From the IMG/VR virus record IMGVR_UViG_3300020121_000304, positions 1-28,797 of that record: 28,797 nt of DNA; one strand, written 5' to 3'. The position numbers were made by a program, and so were the translations under genes. This document shows, piece after piece, positions 19,927-27,504 of the stretch. This DNA is from a virus. Every line of letters begins with the position of its first letter. The stretch's first letter is position 1. Under the pieces are notes generated by a model, which saw nothing but the letters and a program-made list of their open reading frames with translations, did not search any database and had not been told where the DNA came from.

Positions 19927-20040
19927 GTGGCTGTCCTGGTGATCACGGCGACCGTGACCGACGCGGAAGGCCGGACGGCTACCGCGCAGGTCACGGTCGA
20001 CGTGCTCGACCCCGCGGCCGCCGAGCCCGCCCAGATGTGA
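19927..20040 (+). CDS. short Ig-like fragment
   Basis: A 37-residue frame from GTG 19927, two bases after the stop of the previous gene and in another frame. Its sequence, VLVITATVTDAEGRTATAQV followed by TVDVLDP, is exactly the last strands of an Ig-like domain. It may be a coupled mini-protein, a remnant, or the end of a frameshifted longer form of the preceding protein. No ribosome site of its own is seen. Confidence 0.4.
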   Translation: MAVLVITATVTDAEGRTATAQVTVDVLDPAAAEPAQM

Positions 20041-20052
20041 GGGGGGGGGCGG

Positions 20053-20181
20053 GTGGGTAAGCACTGCCCGGTGACTGGCCGGCCGCTGCTCGGCCGGAAT
20101 GCCTGCGACTGCGGCGCCTGCGACGACCTGACCGAAGGGTTCGGCGGCGACGAGGACAACGGCCGGGACAACGACGGCTAG
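20053..20181 (+). CDS. small Cys-containing acidic protein
   Basis: A 42-residue frame from GTG 20053, preceded by a run of nine G (20041-20049) that could serve as ribosome site. It has HCPVTG and CDCGACDD, a C...C-X-C-X2-C pattern able to bind zinc, and an acidic tail (GGDEDNGRDNDG). Its stop overlaps the convergent gene end by four bases. Modest support because of its size. Confidence 0.45.
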   Translation: MGKHCPVTGRPLLGRNACDCGACDDLTEGFGGDEDNGRDNDG

Positions 20182-20555
20182 CGGTCAGCGAACCTCGTGT
20201 TCGCCCAGAACGCGGCCTCCAGCGCCCCCCTCGCGTCGCGCCCGAGATGAGCGAAAGTGACCGAGGTCGCGCTGAGCGCCGTAACGACGGTGTAAGCGCA
20301 GTCGGCGAGGGACTCGTCCGGGCTGTCGGCCCACTCGATGACCGTGCCGGGCTTGAGGTCCGGCGGCAGCATGACCTGGAACGTCACCGGGCCGTGGCGG
20401 ATCGTCAGGTCCCGGGTGATGCGCGGGACGTTGGCCTCGACCACGCGGACGGCCTTCAGGTAGCCGGGGCGGTGCGGCAGGTCGAGCTGGTCCAGCTCGC
20501 CGTTCTTGACGGCGTGCGTGGTGTGCTTCGCGCGGCTGCGCGGCTTGTAGTCCAT
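20178..20555 (-). CDS. nested or separate gene for the C-terminal domain
   Basis: ATG 20555 has GGGAGGG six bases upstream and opens a 125-residue protein (MDYKPRSRAKHTTHAVKNG...) in the same frame as the larger gene. A basic N-terminus, a helix-strand body and a C-terminal AAFWANTRF are visible. The strong start site and the non-conserved look of the preceding linker suggest that this domain is also, or mainly, made alone. Family unknown. Confidence 0.5.
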   Translation of the reverse strand: MDYKPRSRAKHTTHAVKNGELDQLDLPHRPGYLKAVRVVEANVPRITRDLTIRHGPVTFQVMLPPDLKPGTVIEWADSPDESLADCAYTVVTALSATSVTFAHLGRDARGALEAAFWANTRFADR

Positions 20556-21314
20556 CAGATCCCTCCCGGTTGTTCGTTGCCTGTCGTCTAAGTGGCTAGC
20601 TCCGCCTGCGTCGCTGCTGCTGGCCGCCGAGCGGCCCGGACACCGTCGTGTACGCCCGGCGCCCGGTCCTGGCCCCGGCCGACCGCCACCCGCACCCTGA
20701 CCGGGCAGCGACGCATACCACGCATCCCACTCACCCAGCCGGTCCCGCGACCACCCGGCCTGCGGATGCGCCACACCTACCACCGCGTCCGGCTGCGGGC
20801 AGTTCGGCGCCTTCGCCGTCTCCTCCACCGACCGGCCCGGCCGGTACCGCGCACGCCACGAATGCACTGTATTCGCAGCCACCCCGAAATGCCCCGCCAG
20901 ATCCGCCACCGCCAGATACACCGCGGCACCCTCCGGGACCGGGGCGAGCGACGACCCGTGATGCCCCCGCCCGTGCCCCTCGGCCTGATGCACCACGATC
21001 GTGCGTAGCTTCCACCCCTTAGACCGGCCGAACGCCACGTCCGGCGCGGGCCAGTCCGGCGTCCCGTCCGCCCGCGCCCGGTACTGCCGCCGCTTCACGC
21101 TGTCGGCGCTCGGTGCACCCAGGAACACGGCAGCCCCGGCCAGGTCGACCACCTCGTCGATCTCCGGGGCGAACAGGTCCAGGGCCTTCCGCGCGGCCTG
21201 ACGCCGCTTCTCGGCCGCCACCGCGGGGTCGCGGGGGACAGGCTGCAGGTCACGCATGGCCGTGCGGGCGACCTCTACCAGGTACGCCACGTCGGGTAGT
21301 TTCGTATCCATCAT
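20178..21314 (-). CDS. HTH regulator fused in frame to a C-terminal domain
   Basis: A 378-residue frame from ATG 21314. The first 205 residues hold two DNA-binding segments: AGAAVFLGAPSADSVKRRQYR with GRSKGWKLRTI, and YLAVADLAGHFGVAANTVHS followed by WSRDRLGEWDAWY, as in AlpA/MerR-like regulators of actinophages. Residues about 206-252 are low-complexity (Gly/Pro/Arg/Ser). The last 125 residues start at an internal Met with its own strong ribosome site (see 20178-20555) and form a beta-rich domain (GPVTFQVMLPPDLKPGTVIEWADSPDESLADCAYTVV). It is either one fusion protein or two genes joined by loss of a stop codon. It has a near-perfect leaderless promoter. Confidence 0.65.
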   Translation of the reverse strand: MMDTKLPDVAYLVEVARTAMRDLQPVPRDPAVAAEKRRQAARKALDLFAPEIDEVVDLAGAAVFLGAPSADSVKRRQYRARADGTPDWPAPDVAFGRSKGWKLRTIVVHQAEGHGRGHHGSSLAPVPEGAAVYLAVADLAGHFGVAANTVHSWRARYRPGRSVEETAKAPNCPQPDAVVGVAHPQAGWSRDRLGEWDAWYASLPGQGAGGGRPGPGPGAGRTRRCPGRSAASSSDAGGASHLDDRQRTTGRDLMDYKPRSRAKHTTHAVKNGELDQLDLPHRPGYLKAVRVVEANVPRITRDLTIRHGPVTFQVMLPPDLKPGTVIEWADSPDESLADCAYTVVTALSATSVTFAHLGRDARGALEAAFWANTRFADR

Positions 21315-21320
21315 AGGACA

Positions 21321-21348
21321 AACATACTCGACCCGGCCGCCATGTCAA
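21321..21348 (-). promoter_or_regulatory. strong leftward promoter, probably leaderless
   Basis: On the minus strand TTGACA (21348-21343) and TATGTT (21326-21321) are 16 bases apart. The expected transcription start, about seven bases past the -10, falls on the start codon at 21314. No ribosome-binding sequence precedes that ATG. Confidence 0.65.
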
Positions 21349-21408
21349 CACGTAGACGCAAAGTTGACGGCGTTCACTGAACCCATCACACCCTGTACCG
21401 GAGGAACC

Positions 21409-21921
21409 ATGCCAGCCCGCCGCTCCCTCGAAACGATGGAGAAAGACGCGCAGGCAGCCGACCTGTTCCGCCGCGGCCTCACCTACCGGCAGATCGCCGC
21501 CCAGCTCGGATGGCGTTCCCCCAACGCCGCGTTCCAGGCCGTCCGCCGCGCCGCGAAAGACGCCGCCACGGACTCCCTGGCCGCTGCTGAGGCGCTGCAG
21601 CTGATGCTGGCCCGCCAGCAGGACTACCGGCGTCTCGTGTGGCGCGTGGCGATGGCCAAGCACTACGTCACGACCCAGACGGGCGTGCTCGCGCTCGGGC
21701 CGGACGGTCAGCCGCTGCTCGATGACGCCCCGGTGCTGAATGCGGTGGACCGGCTGGTGAAGATCGACGCGGAAGAGGCGAAGCTGCTCGGCCTGTACGC
21801 GGCGACCAAGAGTCGCGTCGAGGTGATCACCGAGGATGCGGTAGACGCGGAGATCGCCCGCCTGGCCGGGGAGATCGCCGAGGCCGACCGGCGGGAGCCG
21901 GCCGCCCTCGATGCCGAGTAG
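21409..21921 (+). CDS. terS: terminase small subunit-like protein
   Basis: A 170-residue protein from ATG 21409, with GGAGG eight bases upstream. The N-terminal 50 residues have an HTH (DLFRRGLTYRQIAAQLGWRSPNAAFQAVRRA), as in DNA-recognising small terminases. The central part is a long helical region (LAAAEALQLMLARQQDYRRLVWRVAMAKHY) and the C-terminus is acidic and helical (VDAEIARLAGEIAEADRREP). Its position 84 bases before the large terminase and its layout support the call; sequence identity of this family is always low. It would bind the packaging site and load TerL. Confidence 0.75.
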   Translation: MPARRSLETMEKDAQAADLFRRGLTYRQIAAQLGWRSPNAAFQAVRRAAKDAATDSLAAAEALQLMLARQQDYRRLVWRVAMAKHYVTTQTGVLALGPDGQPLLDDAPVLNAVDRLVKIDAEEAKLLGLYAATKSRVEVITEDAVDAEIARLAGEIAEADRREPAALDAE

Positions 21922-22005
21922 GTGCCGGGAATCGCGGGGTTTATGTGTGCGCCGGGTAATCAGCCCAGGTGGCGTGGTAACGGTGAGTGAAACAGGGGTG
22001 CGGGC

Positions 22006-23595
22006 GTGGTCGCGCCGGTAGTTGAAGCGCCGCCGGAGAAGCTCGCCGAGCTGGCCAGGCTCCGCGCGATCCGCCGCCGCCAGGAAGCCGACCGGCTCCG
22101 CACCGTGGACGTGTTCGGCCTGCTCGGCTACACGCCCACGCCGAAACAGCAGGTGTTTCACGACGCCACCGAGCACGCCGTCCTGTTCGGCGGCTCCACG
22201 GGCGGCGGCAAGTCGCGGGCGCTGACGGCGGAGGCGATCCGGGCGTGCGTCCGGTGGCCCGGCCTGCGGGTCGGCGCGTTCCGCCGCTCCTACCCCGAAC
22301 TCCGCGAGTCGCTGCTAGCCGAGCTGGCGAAACTGGAATACGCCGGGCCGATCGGCGCCCGGTGGAACGGCTCCGAGCACGAGCTCCGGTTCCCGAACGG
22401 GTCGCTGATCATGTTCCGGTACGCGGAGACGCTGCCCGACGCGACCCGCCGGCAAGGCGGCGAGTACCAGCTCCTCGTCCTCGACGAGCTGACCCTGTTC
22501 CAGCCCGACATCGTGACGTTCCTCGAATCCCGCGTCCGCTCCGGGCGCGCCGACATCCCCGTCCTCGGCATCCGCGCCTCAGCCAACCCGGGCGGCCCGG
22601 GCCACGGCGCAGTGAAAGACCGGTACATCGAGCCGACCCGGTACGGCGCCCAGGTCGTGACCGACGACCGCGGCCGCACAGTCCGGTTCGTCCCCAGCCA
22701 GCTTGAAGACAACCCGCACATGAACCCGGAGCACGCCGCCGACCTGATGGCGCTGACCGGGCAGATGCGCGCGGCGTTCCTCGAAGGCAACTGGGACGTG
22801 TTCGCCGGGCAGATGTACCCGGAACTGAAACGCGACCGGCACGTCCTCGACCCGTTCCCCCTCCCGCCCGAGTGGGCCCGGTATAACGGCGTGGACTGGG
22901 GCTACTACCCCGGCTACTGGGCCGTCGTCTGGGCCGCCGTCGATGAGGACGGCCGGGTGTGGGTGTACCGGGAAGCGTACGAGCAGCTCGTCGGCGAAGC
23001 CGACCAGGCGAAGCGGATCCTCGCCGCCGAAGCCCCCGGCGAGCACGTCGCGGTCCGTTACGCCGACGACGCCATGTTCGCCGCCCGGGGGGACGCGAAG
23101 CCGATCAGCGACGTGTACGCGGAGAACGGCGTCCCGCTGACCCCGGCCAGCAAGGGAACCCGGGTGCCGGGCTGGCAGCGGGTCCGGTCCTACCTCGCGG
23201 AGCTGCCCGCCTGCCCGCATCACCTGGCGCTCGGGTGGGTGACGTGCCCGGGGCTGCATATCTTCGCCGGGTGCGAGAACCTGTTCCGCCACCTGGCCGA
23301 CCTGACGCACGCGACGAAGGGCGACCCGGAAGACGCGGGCGCGAACCCGCACGACCACCTGCCGGACGCGCTCCGGTACCTGCTGATCAACGTGGGCGGC
23401 GGCCCCGAGTTCACCATCTTCCCCGGCCAGAAGGCCAGCCCGGCAGCGGAGGCGGTCGCCGAGGCGGCCGGGGCGCCGCTCACGCCGATCGGCTCCTTCG
23501 CGTACCGGCCGCTGCCCGACGAGCCGGACTGGGCTGCTGAGGATTACGAGGATCAGGCCCGGCGCGTCGTCCGCACCGTGGTTACCGCGGACTGA
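22006..23595 (+). CDS. terL: phage terminase large subunit
   Basis: A 529-residue protein from GTG 22006. ATPase: Walker A GGSTGGGKS (residues 62-70), an adenine-side FRRSYPELRES, Walker B LLVLDE with Asp160-Glu161, coupling motif SANPGG. Nuclease: RNase H-like first strand GVDWGYYPG with Asp297, a second acidic site in VRYADDAMF, and the third in HDHLPDALRYLL (about 449-460). This is the motor that cuts concatemeric DNA and pumps it through the portal. All catalytic residues are present, so it looks functional. Followed after 11 bases by the portal gene. Confidence 0.95.
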   Translation: MVAPVVEAPPEKLAELARLRAIRRRQEADRLRTVDVFGLLGYTPTPKQQVFHDATEHAVLFGGSTGGGKSRALTAEAIRACVRWPGLRVGAFRRSYPELRESLLAELAKLEYAGPIGARWNGSEHELRFPNGSLIMFRYAETLPDATRRQGGEYQLLVLDELTLFQPDIVTFLESRVRSGRADIPVLGIRASANPGGPGHGAVKDRYIEPTRYGAQVVTDDRGRTVRFVPSQLEDNPHMNPEHAADLMALTGQMRAAFLEGNWDVFAGQMYPELKRDRHVLDPFPLPPEWARYNGVDWGYYPGYWAVVWAAVDEDGRVWVYREAYEQLVGEADQAKRILAAEAPGEHVAVRYADDAMFAARGDAKPISDVYAENGVPLTPASKGTRVPGWQRVRSYLAELPACPHHLALGWVTCPGLHIFAGCENLFRHLADLTHATKGDPEDAGANPHDHLPDALRYLLINVGGGPEFTIFPGQKASPAAEAVAEAAGAPLTPIGSFAYRPLPDEPDWAAEDYEDQARRVVRTVVTAD

Positions 23596-23606
23596 GGAGG
23601 TCTGGT

Positions 23607-25568
23607 GTGGCCTTCTTCCAGAACTGGCGCCGCCGTGACCGCAGCCACGAGTTCACCGAAGCCACCCGCGCGCTGACCCCGGCCCAGCTCCCCGAGCGCA
23701 CCGGCTACGTCTACGGCATCCCCCGCGGCGGCCTCAACGAGTACAACGCCGGGATCGGCGCGTCGACGCAGACCGACCGCCGGTCCATGCTCCAGCAGCT
23801 CTACGAGGCCTTCCTAAGTTGCCCCTGGTCGTGGGCGTGCGTCAACGCCATCGCGAGGACCATCACCGCCGGCGGCCTCGTCATGGACTGGGACACCGAC
23901 ACCGGCGAAGGCGACCAGGACGAGCCCGACAAGCCGGAGAACGTCAAGGCCGCCGAGCGGCTGTTCGACTTCACGAACGACCGGCAGAACATCCGCCAGC
24001 TGCTCCGCAACGTCATCATCGACCTGCTCGTCTTCGGCGACGCCCTCATCGAGATCTCCTGGTGGGGTAACACCCCGGTCGCGCTGTACAACCTGGATGT
24101 CCCGACGACCGTGCCGACTGCGGACGAGCACGGCAAGATCACCGGCTGGACCCAGACCACGGACACCGGGCAGATCGCCCACTTCGAGCCCCGCGACGTG
24201 ATCCACATCAGCCTGGACGCGCCCCGCTCCGGCGTGTTCGGGGTTTCCCCGACGCAGGCCGCTTTGCTGCCGATCACGGCCTGGCTGTTCGCCGCCGCGA
24301 CGCTCAAGGAAATGTTCAGGAAGGGCTTGCCCCCCGTCGTCCACGCGGACTTCCCGGCCGGCGTGTCGAAGACGGACCAGGAGCTGTGGGTCGCGCAGGC
24401 GATGGCCCGGAACGTCGGCCCGCGGAATATCGGCCGGCCGTGGGTGACCAAGGGCGGCGGTGTCCTCAAGGAGCTGCAGGCGGGGAAGGTCGCGGACGCG
24501 CTGGCCGCGCTGACGCAGAAACGCGACGAGATCCTCGCGTCCTACGGCGTCCCCCCGGCGCTGGCCACGGTCATCGAGTCGGGGAACCTCGGCGGTGGCA
24601 CGGGCGAGGAGCAGCGGCGGACGTACGAGGTGGATACGTGCGCGCCGATCGGCGAGCTCGTCCTGGAGGCGCTGAACTACGCGGTCATCCAGCAGGGGTT
24701 CGGCATTCAGGAGTGGCACGCGAAGTTCGGCGAGGTCGACTACCGGGCGTCCCAGACGGTCGAGGCGATCCGGGACATGCGGCTCCGCAACGGCAGTTAC
24801 ACGCTGAATAAGTACCGGACGGAGATCGGCGAACCCAGCGTGGACGGCGGCGACGAGGCGGTCCTGGTGGACAGGCAGAACCTCGTGCTGTGGAAGGACA
24901 TGGCCCGCATGTCCGAGGCGATGGTCGACTCCAAGGGCGCGGGCGGGGCGCTCGCCGCAGCGGCCGGGATGCAGATGCAGGACCAGCCGGCCGGCCAGGA
25001 GCCGCCCGCCCAGGCGGCGCCGCAGGTCGCCAAGGACGACGGAGAGCCGCAGGAATCCGGCGTGCCGGTGCTGGCCCTGGCCCGCTACCGCCGCCGGCTC
25101 GCCGAGGCGCTCGCGTCGATGCCGGTCACCGAAGCGGGCGGCGGCGGCACGACGGCCAGCCGGGTCTACAACATGCTCGCCGGCGACTTCCCGGCCGAGT
25201 CCATCGCCTGGATTAAGGACGACGCCACCGACTGGTCCGGCCCCAGGATGGTGCCCCTGGACCAGATCGACATCCACGACTCCCGGGAATGGGACGCTAC
25301 CCGCCCCGCCGACGCGGCCCGGATCGCCCGGCAGCGCCGTAAGCTTCGCGCTAAGCTCGCCGCCGGCAAGAAGCCGAAGCCGGCCATTCTGATCAAGTGG
25401 CCCGGCTCTAAGCGGTGGATAATCTCGGACGGGCATCACCGGTTCGTCGCCGCCCAGCGCGAGGGCCAAGAGTCGATTTGGGCATACACGGGCCGGGTGC
25501 CCCAGGAGAAGGGACACTGGCTGTCCATGGCGACGCACGAGCGCCGGGATAAGGGCAAGGCAGCCTAG
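23607..25568 (+). CDS. phage portal protein fused to a ParB-like domain
   Basis: A 653-residue protein from GTG 23607 with AGGAGG six bases upstream. Residues 1-460 are a portal: SCPWSWACVNAIARTITAGG, ERLFDFTNDRQNIRQLLRNV, FGDALIEISWWGNTPVALYNLD, a wing-like part, and ALTQKRDEILASYGVPPALATVIESG. After a Gln/Pro-rich linker (about 450-480), residues about 500-650 contain a ParB/sulfiredoxin-like fold: MVPLDQIDIHDSREWD, KPAILIKWPGSKRWIISDGHHRF (DGHHRF at 608-613) and VAAQREGQESIWAYTG. ParB-like domains bind CTP or cut DNA; on a portal this domain is unusual. Portals of ordinary length are about 450-500 residues, so the extra domain is a true extension. Confidence 0.9.
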   Translation: MAFFQNWRRRDRSHEFTEATRALTPAQLPERTGYVYGIPRGGLNEYNAGIGASTQTDRRSMLQQLYEAFLSCPWSWACVNAIARTITAGGLVMDWDTDTGEGDQDEPDKPENVKAAERLFDFTNDRQNIRQLLRNVIIDLLVFGDALIEISWWGNTPVALYNLDVPTTVPTADEHGKITGWTQTTDTGQIAHFEPRDVIHISLDAPRSGVFGVSPTQAALLPITAWLFAAATLKEMFRKGLPPVVHADFPAGVSKTDQELWVAQAMARNVGPRNIGRPWVTKGGGVLKELQAGKVADALAALTQKRDEILASYGVPPALATVIESGNLGGGTGEEQRRTYEVDTCAPIGELVLEALNYAVIQQGFGIQEWHAKFGEVDYRASQTVEAIRDMRLRNGSYTLNKYRTEIGEPSVDGGDEAVLVDRQNLVLWKDMARMSEAMVDSKGAGGALAAAAGMQMQDQPAGQEPPAQAAPQVAKDDGEPQESGVPVLALARYRRRLAEALASMPVTEAGGGGTTASRVYNMLAGDFPAESIAWIKDDATDWSGPRMVPLDQIDIHDSREWDATRPADAARIARQRRKLRAKLAAGKKPKPAILIKWPGSKRWIISDGHHRFVAAQREGQESIWAYTGRVPQEKGHWLSMATHERRDKGKAA

Positions 25569-25572
25569 CTGG

Positions 25573-25578
25573 TAGAAT
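25573..25578 (+). promoter_or_regulatory. extended -10 promoter before the HNH leader
   Basis: TAGAAT preceded by TGG, just after the portal stop codon. No -35 is recognisable. Transcription would start near 25585, just before the structured leader at 25594. Confidence 0.4.
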
Positions 25579-25593
25579 AGGCGTACGAAAGGA

Positions 25594-25637
25594 CCCCCGC
25601 GACCGGGAGTGTTAGCGCACTCCAGACGGCCCGGGGG
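25594..25637 (+). ncRNA. structured leader of the HNH endonuclease gene
   Basis: CCCCCG (25594-25599) pairs with CGGGGG (25632-25637); inside, GGAGTG (25606-25611) pairs perfectly with CACTCC (25618-25623) around the loop TTAGCG. The element lies 28 bases before the HNH start. Similar GAGTGTTA-containing hairpins in front of HNH genes of actinophages come to mind, but I cannot confirm this here. Confidence 0.5.
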
Positions 25638-25665
25638 CTGGCCGGACCTGAGGAAGCAGGCCGAC

Positions 25666-26364
25666 ATGAGCAAGGTTAACGGGGAGAAGTATCGTGCCGC
25701 CCCGCAGGGGCTCGTAGAACGCATCCTCGCGCGCCCCTATGACACGAACGCGGACGGCTGCCGCCTATGGAAGGGCCGTCTCGGCAAAGACGGTTACGGG
25801 ATCGCCAAGTATCGTGCAGGCGACGGACGGGAACTCGTCGTTGCCGTGCACCGTCTCGTGTACGTGCGACTGATAGACGACCCGGGCGATGACGCCGAGA
25901 TCGACCATGCGTGCCACGATCCCCTGGTATGCGCGGTGCCGCCGCTGGAGTGCCCGCATCGACGCTGCTATGAGCTGAGCCACCTTAAAGCAGTCACACC
26001 CAAGGTGAACAAGCTGCGCAGCGGTTCTCTCTTCGCCGTCAACGCGGCCAAGGCCCGCTGCGATAACGGCCACGAATTCGCCGGAGATAATCTGATCATC
26101 TTCGCCGATGGCAAGCGGGGATGCCGGGAATGCCAGCGCAAGCTCGGCCGGGAGGCCCGTGAGCGTCGCCGCGGCAAAGCCAACGCAACGAAGAGGGCGA
26201 AGCTCGCCGCTGTGCACCTCGCCCGGGAGCATCACTGCAAAGTCTGCGGGGCGGACATCCACCACCGGCCGCCTAACTCCAAGTTCTGCGAACTGTGCAC
26301 GACCGACAAGCCGGTGCGGCGTGCAGCACAGCTGCGGCTAGCGGCCGAGGCGCGTCTCTTCTGA
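25666..26364 (+). CDS. HNH (homing-type) endonuclease with extra zinc ribbons
   Basis: A 232-residue protein from ATG 25666. The HNH core is clear: CRLWKGRLGKDGYGIAKY, then VHRLVYVRLIDDP, IDHACHDPLVC (His of the motif), and LSHLKAVTPKVN (His-Asn part). It continues with CDNGHEFAGDN...CRECQRK, the zinc ribbon frequently attached to phage HNH enzymes, and a final C-terminal pair CKVCGADIHHRPPNSKFCELC. The basic helix between them (REARERRRGKANATKRAKL) probably contacts DNA. Its place between portal and the next structural genes is typical of free-standing homing endonucleases; an accessory packaging role is an alternative. Confidence 0.88.
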   Translation: MSKVNGEKYRAAPQGLVERILARPYDTNADGCRLWKGRLGKDGYGIAKYRAGDGRELVVAVHRLVYVRLIDDPGDDAEIDHACHDPLVCAVPPLECPHRRCYELSHLKAVTPKVNKLRSGSLFAVNAAKARCDNGHEFAGDNLIIFADGKRGCRECQRKLGREARERRRGKANATKRAKLAAVHLAREHHCKVCGADIHHRPPNSKFCELCTTDKPVRRAAQLRLAAEARLF

Positions 26365-26374
26365 CGGAGGTGTC

Positions 26375-26614
26375 GTGGGATCGCAGACCGATCCGGCCCG
26401 GCTGCTCGGCGAGGTGGCTGACGCGCTGAACGCCTGCGAACGGGCCGGGATCATGGTCCGGCTGGCGCACGGGACGGTGGTCACCGGCCACGGGTACGTC
26501 CTCGCGGTCGGCGACCCCAGGCTCGGCGCCCGGTGGCAGGCCCGGACCCGCCTCCCGCCACCCGGCAGCGACAACGGGGAGGAGGCGGCTGGTGGTGATC
26601 ACGTGGCGGGCTGA
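26375..26614 (+). CDS. small phage-type hypothetical protein
   Basis: A 79-residue protein from GTG 26375 with GGAGG upstream. Helical start (PARLLGEVADALNACERAGIMVRL), then strands (AHGTVVTGHGYVLAVGDPRLGARWQARTRL). Similar short proteins between packaging and head genes of actinophages have no known function. It overlaps the next gene by 23 bases, so both are likely translated together. Confidence 0.65.
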   Translation: MGSQTDPARLLGEVADALNACERAGIMVRLAHGTVVTGHGYVLAVGDPRLGARWQARTRLPPPGSDNGEEAAGGDHVAG

Positions 26615-26780
26615 CCGGCCCCCCGTATGCGGCGTCCACGGCCCCCTCACCGACGCCCCGCTGCCCGGCGCGGGCGCGGCGGTGGTCATGCTGGAGCACC
26701 TGCGGGACGCCCACGGCAAGACCGTGGACGGGGCGCTGGCCAAGCTGACCGGACGGCCAGCCGAGGGAGCCCACCCGTGA
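26592..26780 (+). CDS. small phage-type hypothetical protein
   Basis: A 62-residue protein from GTG 26592 with GGAGGAGG nearby. It contains CGVHGPLTDAPLPGAGAAVVMLEHLRDAHGK, in which one Cys and three His could bind zinc (a C-X2-H...H-X4-H pattern). The end overlaps the next start by GTGA. Function unknown. Confidence 0.6.
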   Translation: MVITWRADRPPVCGVHGPLTDAPLPGAGAAVVMLEHLRDAHGKTVDGALAKLTGRPAEGAHP

Positions 26781-27172
26781 GCGGCCCGCCCGGCTGCCGC
26801 TACTGCGAGCAGCCCCACGACCGGGACCTCCTGTGCGACCCGGCCCGCCGCGTCCTCGACGCCCTGTACGCGCAGGGCCAGCGGTTCGACATGCCGACCG
26901 TCGAGTTCCCTGATCCGGTCACCCACGCCGGCGCCTTCGGCTCGGGCACCGTGCTCGTCGCTCAGGTCGTCGTCAAGGCCGCCGTTACCGAGGTTGCGGG
27001 AGTCCCGCGGCCCGTGCTGATCTTCACCGGTCAGGACAGCGACGGCCGGCTTCTGCCGCAATGGCTGTACTGCGGTGCGGCATCCGAGGTGCGCAAGGTT
27101 GTCAAGCTCGTTGCCGACATGGGTGAGATGGCCATCCGCCGGGCACGGCAGCAAGGGGGGCGAGCGGTATGA
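26777..27172 (+). CDS. small phage-type hypothetical protein with Cys motif
   Basis: A 131-residue protein from GTG 26777 (GTGA overlap). It opens with CRYCEQPHDRDLLC, a C-X2-C-X8-C site, followed by a helix (PARRVLDALYAQGQRF) and a beta-rich part (GTVLVAQVVVKAAVTEVAGV, PVLIFTGQDSDGRLLPQWLYCG). Helical C-terminus (EVRKVVKLVADMGEMAIRRARQQ). No family recognised. Part of the coupled chain 26375-27868. Confidence 0.7.
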   Translation: MSGPPGCRYCEQPHDRDLLCDPARRVLDALYAQGQRFDMPTVEFPDPVTHAGAFGSGTVLVAQVVVKAAVTEVAGVPRPVLIFTGQDSDGRLLPQWLYCGAASEVRKVVKLVADMGEMAIRRARQQGGRAV

Positions 27173-27504
27173 GCCTGACGACCGACCCGCACGACCCGCG
27201 CCTCGGCCACGGTGCCGACACCTCGCCGCGCCCGCAGAACGAGACCTACCTCGTCCTTTCCGAGAAAGAACGCAAGCAGGGTTTCGTCCGGCCGCTGTAC
27301 CGCGCCTACATCCACCACGACCCGGAGTGCGGCGTGGTGACCAGGATGGGCCTGGCGCTGTGCGAGACCTACGCCCGGAACCCGTCGTTCTACGGGGCCA
27401 CTTACTGCTGCGGGTGCCGGATGCACCGCCCGGTCGGAGCCGCTGGCGAGTTCACGTGGCTGGACGAGGGCGGCAACGACACGCACGTCCTAGTGGGAAC
27501 GTGA
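27169..27504 (+). CDS. conserved phage protein with VGT C-terminus
   Basis: A 111-residue protein from ATG 27169 (ATGA overlap). The block FVRPLYRAYIHHDPECG, then LCETYARNPSFYGATYCCGCRMHRPVG, FTWLDEGGNDTHVLVGT is a widely seen pattern in phage genomes, with two Cys and His residues arranged as a zinc site. It is usually near packaging or early genes; function is not established to my knowledge. Confidence 0.8.
   Translation: MSLTTDPHDPRLGHGADTSPRPQNETYLVLSEKERKQGFVRPLYRAYIHHDPECGVVTRMGLALCETYARNPSFYGATYCCGCRMHRPVGAAGEFTWLDEGGNDTHVLVGT

Noticed and set aside
23814-25724. 636-codon open frame on the minus strand opposite the portal gene
   Set aside because: Shadow of the portal gene; Arg/Gly/Leu-rich composition and no motifs.
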